A DNA stretch of 64,000 nt from Asticcacaulis excentricus CB 48. GTDB taxonomy: Bacteria; Pseudomonadota; Alphaproteobacteria; Caulobacterales; Caulobacteraceae. Positions 8,694 through 16,388 of this stretch are shown here, piece after piece. The translations under genes were made by a program, and so were the position numbers. The stretch is taken from contig NC_014816.1 in NCBI RefSeq assembly GCF_000175215.2, positions 2,415,001 to 2,479,000 on the forward strand, read 5' to 3'. The notes below the pieces were generated by a model. The model made no database searches. It was given only the letters and a program-made list of their open reading frames with translations, and was not told the origin of the DNA. Within the stretch, counting starts at the first letter, position 1. The number at the start of each line of letters is the position of its first letter.

Positions 8694-10727
8694 CTAGCGC
8701 GTAATGATCTTCAGCTTCTCCGGATCGGTCTCAATGACCTTTTTGCGCCGTGGGCGCGCTTTTTGTCTCTGAGGTGGGGGATCGGGCGTTTTATCCCTCT
8801 CTGCACTCACGGCGGGATCTGTCGATGCAGGCGGCGGCGCGTCATTCGTGCCTGATGCATTCGATGTCTTTTTCGCCCACTTTTTCCATGCTGGCTGCCG
8901 CGGCCCTTTAGGCGCCCCCGACAGCACAACCTCACCTTGCGCTTGCGCCTCCATGGCCTGGGGCACTAAAGGTGGCTCAGCCGGCAACGTTGAGCTCACG
9001 GGCAGTTTCAGGAACAGATCGGTGCATGCGGCTCTCTGCAGCTGGCCTTGGGTAAAGCGGCCTCTGGGAAGGGACTGAAGGTAGGCGCTTGCGGATCGTA
9101 AGCGCTGCAAAAACACGGGGTTCTTATAGTAGTAGGCTTTCTGTGCTTTTATGGGGGCGATCCCATCGAGGATTAATATCGCCTCATCAGGCCCCATGAG
9201 CTGAAGCTCCTGAGGCAGGCGCAGGGCACGCTTTTGAATATTGGTCCATTGCGAGCTCGCGACCGTGCCATTTCGCACCATTCGTGAGCGGGCCGTCTCT
9301 TCGACCTGAAAATAACCCAGGCGTTCGCTCAAACGCTTCGCGTCAAGGGGATCCCTTGGGGCAAAATGGATATGGAGCGCATGATTGGTGCGCAGCGTCC
9401 TCGCGTCATGCTCACCATAAAGCGAATCGAGCTGGCTCTGGCTTTGTATCACCGTCAAAAGCCTAAGGCCGTAGCTTGCGATATAGGCACTGGCCTTCGC
9501 CAGGACTTCGACCTTACCCAGTGCCGCGAACTCATCGAGTATGAGGAGACAGGGCACGCACAGCGTGGGATCATCCGCAGGCTGACGATCAACATTCTGC
9601 TGGATGAGCCTTGAGACAAAGAGGTTGAGAATAAGAGCACCGGGCAACAGCTCCGCCGGTCCGATCCCCAGATATATGGTCATCCGCTTCTTGCGCAGGT
9701 CCTGCAGGTTAAAGTCGCTTGTCGATGTGGACGAGGCCACCTTCGGATCAGAAAAGACCGTGAGTGGCCCGTTGAAGGTGGCGAGGATCGATGTCAGTGT
9801 GTTTTCGCTTGTGAGGCAAAACCTCGCGAGCGCATCGATACAGATCTGAGTGAAAGGCCCTGGCTTAAGCTCAGTGCTTTTTCGGGCGAGATAGGTTTTA
9901 GGCGCCTCCCCACGACCGCCGGCTTCGGCAAAGACATTCGCCATATTCACGCGCTCGGGTGCCTGTTCCATGAGGAGGAGCACCACGCCTAGGAACAGGT
10001 TTCTCGCCTGTTCGTTCCAGAAGCCGTCCTTGTCCTTCGCGTGCGGATAAAGCACGTGGGCAATGGCCAGAATATCATTTACCCGATGCTCAGGGTCGCG
10101 CCTGATGGTATCGAGCGGGTTCCAGCGGTGCGTCTGAGCGCCAGCCGCAAACGGATGAAACAGAAAGACCTCCTGTCCCATCGCCTTTCGTACGGCAGAT
10201 GTCAGCTGAAAGTGCTCGAACTTAATATCAACGACGAGAATGGAACCTTCGAAGTCGAGGAGATTAGGCACAACGACGCCGACCCCTTTCCCCGTTCGGG
10301 TAGGAGCGGCAATCATCACAAACTCCTCCCCCGGATACCGCAAGAGGGTGGCGGCGCACCTGCCTACAATTATCCCCTTCCTTGAAAACAGACCTCTCCG
10401 TCTCATTTCCGTGAGCGTCGCGAACCGCGCGGCCCCATGAATGTTCTGGCCATATTTACCGGTGAGGGCATGTGCTAGGGCGAATAAGACAATAACAACG
10501 GGTACGAGGCCTAAACCCAATGCCCTGATCAGGCCTGGCTTCATAGGCTCTATGTCGTCAGCAACGCGCCAAAGGCTGATCCAGAGAAGCGGCGTGAATT
10601 CGCTCGGAAAATGGCCCTGCATGGCCATGTAAATGGTCCCTGCAAGCGATAGGCTCAAAGCAATAAGGCCTAACCCCACAGTAGCAAACGCCAAACCGAT
10701 TAGGGTCCACCTAATGGTCCTCGTCAT
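8694..10727 (-). CDS. virD4: Type IV secretion coupling protein VirD4/TraG
   Basis: The 677-residue protein is an inner-membrane AAA+-like ATPase that brings substrates to the type IV channel. Two N-terminal transmembrane segments (about 7-30 and 65-85) precede a Walker A motif APTRTGKGVG near residue 140 and a Walker B LLILDEFAALG near residue 400. A Pro/Lys-rich tail of about 90 residues follows. The start was set to the ATG at 10727, overlapping the virB11 stop by four bases (ATGA); upstream in-frame codons lie inside virB11 and give a basic, non-homologous extension. It is the last gene of the operon. Its presence argues for DNA or dedicated effector transport, but no relaxase gene is next to it. 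Confidence 0.93.
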   Translation of the reverse strand: MTRTIRWTLIGLAFATVGLGLIALSLSLAGTIYMAMQGHFPSEFTPLLWISLWRVADDIEPMKPGLIRALGLGLVPVVIVLFALAHALTGKYGQNIHGAARFATLTEMRRRGLFSRKGIIVGRCAATLLRYPGEEFVMIAAPTRTGKGVGVVVPNLLDFEGSILVVDIKFEHFQLTSAVRKAMGQEVFLFHPFAAGAQTHRWNPLDTIRRDPEHRVNDILAIAHVLYPHAKDKDGFWNEQARNLFLGVVLLLMEQAPERVNMANVFAEAGGRGEAPKTYLARKSTELKPGPFTQICIDALARFCLTSENTLTSILATFNGPLTVFSDPKVASSTSTSDFNLQDLRKKRMTIYLGIGPAELLPGALILNLFVSRLIQQNVDRQPADDPTLCVPCLLILDEFAALGKVEVLAKASAYIASYGLRLLTVIQSQSQLDSLYGEHDARTLRTNHALHIHFAPRDPLDAKRLSERLGYFQVEETARSRMVRNGTVASSQWTNIQKRALRLPQELQLMGPDEAILILDGIAPIKAQKAYYYKNPVFLQRLRSASAYLQSLPRGRFTQGQLQRAACTDLFLKLPVSSTLPAEPPLVPQAMEAQAQGEVVLSGAPKGPRQPAWKKWAKKTSNASGTNDAPPPASTDPAVSAERDKTPDPPPQRQKARPRRKKVIETDPEKLKIITR

Positions 10728-11764
10728 TGCGTCACGCTTTGTGGCACGCGTCGCCAGATCTCCTTGATGAAGCGTCTTCGCTGATCTCCATTGCCTCTTG
10801 TCACGCTTAAATGGACGACGAGGTCGATATTGAGCCGGGCGAGCTCGCAGAGCTCTGCCGTGGTAAAGCCAATGGCGTCCTTGTTTTCGCGGCACATCAG
10901 TGCGAAGCGATCCATCGCCTGGGCGCAGGAGCCCGCGTGGAAAGAGGTAATCGATCCTCTGTGCCCGGTGGACAAAAGCTTGAGATAGTCAAACGCCTCA
11001 GGCCCGCGAAGCTCGGCCAGTAAAACGCGATCCGGGCGCATTCTGAGACAAGCGGTAATAAGGTCACCGGCACCGATCGATGCGCTCCCCTGATTACCCC
11101 GCGAATAGAGCAGATGGACACGGTTTAGATGGTGGGGCAGAAAAAGCTCGCGGGCATCTTCAATGGTGATCAACCGCTCATGAGACGGAATGAGCTGGCA
11201 GAGGCTCTTCATCAGGGTCGTCTTTCCCGAGCCCGTTTCGCCCACGATCGCGATGTTCTCACCTTGCCTTACGCACCGCGTGAGTTCATCACGCAGGCTT
11301 TCCCGAAACGCGTTTTCGGGCACGTCTTCTCGCGTCTTTGGGCTTTCGATCTTTTCAAACGCGCCTTCCCCTTCCCACGCCTTGAGCGTCTTGTCCGAGT
11401 GATAGGGACGTCTAATAGACAAGGATATGAGCCCCTCTTCGACACAAGGGGGAATAAGGATCTGGATCCGCTCGCCGCCCGGAAGCACGGCCGAAAGAAT
11501 GGGCGTCTGAGCCGAAAGGGACTGGGCGGCAAAGGTTGCGATGGCCAGGCAAATGGTCATCAGGCGTTGGTGGCTGAGTGCGCCCATTTCATAGCGCTGC
11601 CATCCGTTTGTCGTCAGACAGAAGAGTTCTCCGGGCCGGTTAATGACGAGCTCCTGCAAGTCTGCTTGATCAAGGTAGGGCATGAGCGGGCGAAGCATCT
11701 CCCGGATCATCGTTCCGGCCTGCGGCGGCGATAGCCTTTCACTTCCTTGTGGAGGGGTAGACAT
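10724..11764 (-). CDS. virB11: Type IV secretion ATPase VirB11
   Basis: The 346-residue hexameric ATPase switches the apparatus between pilus assembly and transport. The Walker A motif GETGSGKTT is near residue 175, followed by the Asp box ITIEDARELFLP, a Walker B-like stretch MRPDRVLLAELRG, and the His box HRGSITSFHAG. Length and motif order match VirB11. It starts 26 bp inside the virB10 3' end and ends overlapping virD4, so translation is coupled on both sides. Confidence 0.94.
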   Translation of the reverse strand: MSTPPQGSERLSPPQAGTMIREMLRPLMPYLDQADLQELVINRPGELFCLTTNGWQRYEMGALSHQRLMTICLAIATFAAQSLSAQTPILSAVLPGGERIQILIPPCVEEGLISLSIRRPYHSDKTLKAWEGEGAFEKIESPKTREDVPENAFRESLRDELTRCVRQGENIAIVGETGSGKTTLMKSLCQLIPSHERLITIEDARELFLPHHLNRVHLLYSRGNQGSASIGAGDLITACLRMRPDRVLLAELRGPEAFDYLKLLSTGHRGSITSFHAGSCAQAMDRFALMCRENKDAIGFTTAELCELARLNIDLVVHLSVTRGNGDQRRRFIKEIWRRVPQSVTQ

Positions 11765-12983
11765 CTCTAAAACTCACATCCCGGTTCACATAGATGAGCG
11801 CCCGATCACCCTGCTGGCGATAGAAGGTGGGAGGGATATTGAGGTTTGCCTCAAGAACTTTTGCCGACATAGACGAACCGGTCTGTCCAACCTGCGCCCA
11901 GACGATCTCATCCTGTTGATTTTGCTTTGTCGCACCCGAGACGGCGTCTTGTACAAACGACAATAAAAACGCTGATCCGATCCGCCGCCACCAGTGGTTT
12001 TTCACCTCACCTTCGAGACCTGCCCCACCCAGGGTATCGGTTGCCTCCGCATCCAGACGGACGACGACGCCTGAAGGTGTGCGGATACGACGCCAGCGCA
12101 CCAGGAGACGCGTATCTGCCTGTGTCTTGAGAGACTGATACTCACCCACCACCTCACTGCCGGCCTCCAGAAGGAGCGTCTTTCCCGTGTCTGAGAAGAC
12201 AGGGCGCGTAAGAACGCACACCGCAGGCCCCGGCAGGCTACTCACAAGGCGCACACTGAGCGCACATTCTATCAGTCGACCTTCGGAGAGTAGAAAGTCG
12301 CGTTCCTTCTGCCTTTGGGCATTCAACGGCTCCTCTTCCCCCTCGTCCTTCAGAGATATGAAAGGGGTTGCAGGCTTCTCAGCCTCATCATTCGACGGTT
12401 TCCTTTGCGCCCCTTCCGGCACAGACAAAAACAAAGGGTCCCCACCCTTTTCCTCTGGTTCACGATCGGCATTATTGACCGTCATCGGTGGCTTTTGGGG
12501 TTTTGATCTTGGGAGCGGTTCAGAGACAGGACCTGGCACACTCGCCGGAGGGTCAAATGAGGTTGCGCTCTCTTGCGGCGATGGCGATGGCTTATAGGCC
12601 TTCGTAACAATGGTGCCGTCTGCACAGATCATGACGACACCGTCTTTGGTCGAGATGCCCACACCATCTCGAGACTTAGCCAGAACAGGCTGGGAGCGAT
12701 CCGGGCAAGGCTCTGACAGGTCCTGACCGGTGAGCGGTTTAGGCCGATCGAAGACCTGCCTTTTCACGTCCGTGGCCGGGGCCGCAGGCTTTGGCTTTGG
12801 GGACGCGGGCGTTGCGCGAGCGTTGATAAGCCAAAGCGCCGCGCCTGCGCCCAGTACCAGAGCACCCGTCGTAACGAACAAGAGCTGCCTTGGAAGGAAT
12901 ACGCGTGGTTTTGGGCTCTCCTGCGCAATCCGGGGCGGGTTATCTTCAAGATGCGGCACATCCAGATCGTCATCCGTCATCAC
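11739..12983 (-). CDS. virB10: Type IV secretion core-complex protein VirB10 (TrbI)
   Basis: The 414-residue protein spans both membranes in the core complex. A cytoplasmic N-terminus with prolines leads into a single transmembrane helix (LLFVTTGALVLGAGAALWL, about 33-52), then a long Pro-rich periplasmic linker (about 55-215). The C-terminal VirB10/TrbI domain follows (about 240-400; GRLIECALSVRLVSSLPG, then GSEVVGEYQS and LLVRWRRIRTPSG). It overlaps virB9 by 14 bp and virB11 by 26 bp. Confidence 0.93.
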   Translation of the reverse strand: MMTDDDLDVPHLEDNPPRIAQESPKPRVFLPRQLLFVTTGALVLGAGAALWLINARATPASPKPKPAAPATDVKRQVFDRPKPLTGQDLSEPCPDRSQPVLAKSRDGVGISTKDGVVMICADGTIVTKAYKPSPSPQESATSFDPPASVPGPVSEPLPRSKPQKPPMTVNNADREPEEKGGDPLFLSVPEGAQRKPSNDEAEKPATPFISLKDEGEEEPLNAQRQKERDFLLSEGRLIECALSVRLVSSLPGPAVCVLTRPVFSDTGKTLLLEAGSEVVGEYQSLKTQADTRLLVRWRRIRTPSGVVVRLDAEATDTLGGAGLEGEVKNHWWRRIGSAFLLSFVQDAVSGATKQNQQDEIVWAQVGQTGSSMSAKVLEANLNIPPTFYRQQGDRALIYVNRDVSFRDVYPSTRK

Positions 12984-13848
12984 CCACCCCCTCTTCGACG
13001 AGCCCCGGCCTGGCGCTTAATGTGCATTTTGAATTCAAAGGGGACTGACCAAGGCCGGCATTGACCACCTTCACGACGCCACCCCCCAGCCTGATCACAA
13101 ACCCTGGCGCCACCTCGTGAAGCACAACCACGCCGTCTCGTATCTGCATGCCAAGACGTTGCTCCTGGCCGTCGGCATTGACCCTGAAGATGATCGGTAG
13201 CTCTGCCCTGGCGGAGAACCGGATAAAGGTGAAACAGCCATCATCGAACATATCGACAGGGGTTATGCCTTTACCCGCCTTGTTTGGCTCAAAGAGGTAA
13301 CGCCTGTTTACGACCACAGGTGCCTCGGGCTGAGCGGTGGGCAGGGACGGCGCAGAAGAGGTGGCCATCGGGGCCTTGGCCGTTACGGGGTCATTGTACT
13401 CAAATGTCACCCTGTGGTGGGGCCGCGCTAAGACGCGCCCAATGATGCGCCCGCGCTTGTTTCGCACGACCCTGTCTTCGACCACCTCGAAGACAAAGCT
13501 GTAGTCATGACGGTCTGACCTCAGCTCGAGATTGTTGGAACGCGCGCCGGGCCTCGGTCTGACCCAGATGATCGATGTGCCTTTGTCGGCCCTTATGCAC
13601 CAGGTATGTTTTAAGGCTTCGCAGTCCGCAGACACACCCGTTGCCGCCACTTCAATATGTTCGTCGGCTCCGAGAAGTATGCGCGTGACAACGCCCACCT
13701 TGACGCGAACCCGAACAATGCCACTGTCCACAAAGGGCACGTGTATGACCGCAGCATCGGCGGGCGTGACCGGTAGTACGGGCGCGGCGCAAACAGGTAG
13801 TGCCAGCGTCAGAGCCAAGGCAGGTAAGGAGAGGAGCGCCGCCCTCAT
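12970..13848 (-). CDS. virB9: Type IV secretion outer-membrane complex protein VirB9 (TrbG)
   Basis: The 292-residue protein has a signal peptide (about 1-21, ending PVCA). The N-terminal domain (VIHVPFVDSGIVRVRVKVGVVTRILLGADE) and the C-terminal domain (NRRYLFEPNKAGKGITPVDMFDDGCFTFIRF) match VirB9. In the core complex VirB9 forms the outer layer with VirB7 and the C-terminal part of VirB10. No separate VirB7 lipoprotein gene was recognised beside it. It overlaps virB8 by four bases. Confidence 0.92.
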   Translation of the reverse strand: MRAALLSLPALALTLALPVCAAPVLPVTPADAAVIHVPFVDSGIVRVRVKVGVVTRILLGADEHIEVAATGVSADCEALKHTWCIRADKGTSIIWVRPRPGARSNNLELRSDRHDYSFVFEVVEDRVVRNKRGRIIGRVLARPHHRVTFEYNDPVTAKAPMATSSAPSLPTAQPEAPVVVNRRYLFEPNKAGKGITPVDMFDDGCFTFIRFSARAELPIIFRVNADGQEQRLGMQIRDGVVVLHEVAPGFVIRLGGGVVKVVNAGLGQSPLNSKCTLSARPGLVEEGVGDDG

Positions 13849-14585
13849 GGCAACACCTCCAGCGTCGGACGCGCCTGTTCTTCGGTGGCAATTTCCGGGT
13901 CCACCCTGTAGGCTGTGACCTTGAAGCCCAAGGGGTTTCGAATAAGGTCCTTCTCCTGACCAAACGCACCGGGCTCATATTTATAGGAAAGAGTTGCCAG
14001 AAAGATCTGGCGAACCTCACCGGCGTTTTGGGTGAGACTGCGCGTTGTCCTGGCAAATCGAACAACCGCCTTGTGGCTGACCTGATCGGGGTTCAGCGTG
14101 ATGCTGAGAATGTCGATCCGCTCTTCAGTGTGAGCCCCCAAAACCTGGTCGCGGCTGTCAGAGCCTTCAAACAAAGCCGCATATTGCCGGGCGACATCGC
14201 GCGCGGACAGCGACAAGGTCGTGTCGTAGTCGGATTGAAGCAGCGGATAGTAATACCCTTCACGCGCCAGCACATAGCGTTGAACCCAATGCTTATCGAG
14301 AAGCTCGCCATAACCCTGAACCGAGCGATCATCGGCCGCCGTCACGAACTGGACGAGGCCACTGGCCTTGTCGACCTCAAACACATAGGGCACAGCACGG
14401 CGAAGGGGGGCCAAGACGGCTAAGCCGGTCACAGCGACACCGGCAATCACCACCGCCACAGAGGCCACGAACCAGGCGCGCCGCTCAGACTTCAGACGCA
14501 AGGCATCTATGTCGTCCTCCCAGCCCCGGGCCTTCTGGAAATAGTCCAGTGGTGTCTTTGTTAGGGGGAGCTTTGTCGTGTTCAT
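13845..14585 (-). CDS. virB8: Type IV secretion assembly factor VirB8
   Basis: The 246-residue bitopic inner-membrane protein has a short cytoplasmic N-terminus, one transmembrane helix (about 36-60, AWFVASVAVVIAGVAVTGLA) and a periplasmic VirB8 domain (VPYVFEVDKASGLVQFV near 67, ARDVARQYAALFE near 123, RQIFLATLSYKYEPG near 200). VirB8 is an inner-membrane scaffold. It overlaps virB5 upstream and virB9 downstream by four bases each. Confidence 0.92.
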   Translation of the reverse strand: MNTTKLPLTKTPLDYFQKARGWEDDIDALRLKSERRAWFVASVAVVIAGVAVTGLAVLAPLRRAVPYVFEVDKASGLVQFVTAADDRSVQGYGELLDKHWVQRYVLAREGYYYPLLQSDYDTTLSLSARDVARQYAALFEGSDSRDQVLGAHTEERIDILSITLNPDQVSHKAVVRFARTTRSLTQNAGEVRQIFLATLSYKYEPGAFGQEKDLIRNPLGFKVTAYRVDPEIATEEQARPTLEVLP

Positions 14586-15334
14586 GGCCGCGCCCGCGCA
14601 TTCGGATTGAAGACGAACGTCGCCGCGGCTGACGGCGCATCCTTGGACAATCGCGCAAGGGTGCGCTCGCGCATCTTTTGCTGCGCCAGAGCCTGACTGT
14701 CGGTTGTCAGAGCGCGCGCCGTGTCGAGGATGATTTTCTCATTGGCTATGTGAGACTGCTCGACCTGGAGGCGGGCCTGCAGCTCATAGATGGCTTTGGG
14801 ATCCTGCGTTTGGTTGATCTCGTCTTTGAGGTCATCGATCTGTTGTGTGCGCAGACGAAGCCGATCAAGCGTCTGGGTCTGAAAGGCGATGTCCTGATAA
14901 AGAAGGTTTTGCCGGACCTCACACGAGGAGACCAGTCTGTCTTCCATTCGGGTGCAGTCCAGAGCCTCGTTTCTGTCCTTATAAGACCACGCCGCTGCCG
15001 AGAGCGTGTCGGCTCGAAATTCGCTTAAGACTGTGTAGGATTCGACGAGATCACTGGGCAGGACGTCGCGCACGCGCGGGTTATCCATAATGGCGCCCAG
15101 TCCCCGGCTCCCGGTCAGAGCCTCGAGCTCCGCTTTGGTTTTTTCGTAGCTGGCCTTCAGATGCAAAATCTGTTCGGTCATCTGCGTATACTGCTTTTGC
15201 CAGGCGCTGACCTGCTTTACGGCCTGGGCCAGGTTTGAGGCATCAATCACCGGTGTGACCGCAAGCGCCTGACTAAGGGCCGCCACGGAAAAGAGCACAC
15301 CACTTGTTACCCCTATAGAGAGCCACTTATTCAT
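14582..15334 (-). CDS. virB5: Type IV secretion minor-pilin protein VirB5
   Basis: The 250-residue exported protein has a signal peptide (about 1-26, ending SQALA). The mature protein is largely helical and coiled-coil-like: VKQVSAWQKQYTQMTEQI near 38-56, and long Gln/Asp-rich helices at 150-200. This matches VirB5, the pilus-tip adhesin-like component. Here it follows virB6 instead of preceding it, reversing the Agrobacterium VirB5-VirB6 order. Weak primary conservation makes this less certain than the ATPases, but no other protein in the operon could fill the VirB5 role. Confidence 0.82.
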   Translation of the reverse strand: MNKWLSIGVTSGVLFSVAALSQALAVTPVIDASNLAQAVKQVSAWQKQYTQMTEQILHLKASYEKTKAELEALTGSRGLGAIMDNPRVRDVLPSDLVESYTVLSEFRADTLSAAAWSYKDRNEALDCTRMEDRLVSSCEVRQNLLYQDIAFQTQTLDRLRLRTQQIDDLKDEINQTQDPKAIYELQARLQVEQSHIANEKIILDTARALTTDSQALAQQKMRERTLARLSKDAPSAAATFVFNPNARARP

Positions 15335-16386
15335 TTTGATCTCCTCTTGCGCCAGCCATAGGGCGCCGTTTGCCAGGTGGGATACTGATACTGGTACTGG
15401 TGCTGGGGGGCGCCATTGACGCTGTCACTGCCAGGCTGAGATCCGGGCGAGGTTGGCGAAGGGGTTGGGGACGCAGACGCCGGACCTTTGCCCAGACTCA
15501 ATCCATCGCCGGTGTTGGTATTGCCGCCCCTCGGATTGAGCGCGCCCAGGGCCATCGCAGGTAAGATCTCGCCGCCGCCCAGGGCTATGCCACCGGCAAG
15601 GCCCATGGCGATTGCCGACAGGTTGAGCATCAGGATGGCGAGACTCGCGCAAAGGATCAGAAGGGCTATGGCATCGCGCAAAATCTGTCCGCCTTGCGAA
15701 TAGGTCGACAGAACCGACTGCGCGAACTGCTCGGCAAGCGTTGCCACGAGCGTAAAAGCCCCGACAATCAGGACGTTCAGCAGGATAAAGTTCAAGACCT
15801 GGCCAAACCAGCTTTCGGCATAGCGCTGGGTGGGGGGAAAGGCCGCACACAGGATAAAGGCCGGGCCTATGGCAAACAGGAGCGCCAGTGCGATCTTGGA
15901 CAGAAGATAATAGCCAAGCCCGATGCCGACGATGATGACCTCGGCCGCAACGACAATACCCATGGTCAATAGGAGCAGAAGGTCCGGGACCATCTGCTCA
16001 CTGAGCTCCTGTCCCATCACACGCGAAAGCTCATCAAACGGGACCATAAAGGTATCTATGGCCGCGCCAACGGTACTCGTTCCGCTCAAAGCGCCGATAA
16101 GGCCGCTTTCAACCCCTCTTAGCCCCTCAACGGCGAGTGATTGATATTGGCCCGCCATGAGCGCCAGGGTCGCCACGATCCCGAAACGCATAAACTTGCC
16201 CAAAGGCGCTGTGAGCGGATCGCGCAACTGCCCACGCGCGGCGCCATAGCCTAAGACAATGATGTAGAGGCTAAATCCCACGAAGGCGACAGGGGTCAGG
16301 GCTGCAGCAAGAGCCGCACTTTTCTGCGTCACAAACCCATCTAAAAGCGTATCCGCCGCCTGCTCGATTTCTGTGGCAAAAGACAT
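15331..16386 (-). CDS. virB6: Type IV secretion polytopic membrane protein VirB6 (TrbL-like)
   Basis: The 351-residue protein has at least five hydrophobic helices: about 24-48, 66-84, 130-155, 160-185, 195-220 and 235-270. They include the central FAIGPAFILCAAFPPTQRYAE loop typical of VirB6/TrbL. The C-terminal 70 residues are a low-complexity Gly/Pro/Ser/Gln/Tyr-rich tail (HQYQYQYP) ending in a basic GWRKRRSK. VirB6 forms part of the inner-membrane channel. It lies two bases after virB4 and overlaps virB5 by four bases. Confidence 0.9.
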   Translation of the reverse strand: MSFATEIEQAADTLLDGFVTQKSAALAAALTPVAFVGFSLYIIVLGYGAARGQLRDPLTAPLGKFMRFGIVATLALMAGQYQSLAVEGLRGVESGLIGALSGTSTVGAAIDTFMVPFDELSRVMGQELSEQMVPDLLLLLTMGIVVAAEVIIVGIGLGYYLLSKIALALLFAIGPAFILCAAFPPTQRYAESWFGQVLNFILLNVLIVGAFTLVATLAEQFAQSVLSTYSQGGQILRDAIALLILCASLAILMLNLSAIAMGLAGGIALGGGEILPAMALGALNPRGGNTNTGDGLSLGKGPASASPTPSPTSPGSQPGSDSVNGAPQHQYQYQYPTWQTAPYGWRKRRSK

Positions 16387-16388
16387 GG

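Noticed and set aside
11129..11734. A 201-codon plus-strand frame
   Set aside because: Antisense to virB11, whose Walker motifs are intact; no ribosome-binding site or motif supports the plus strand.
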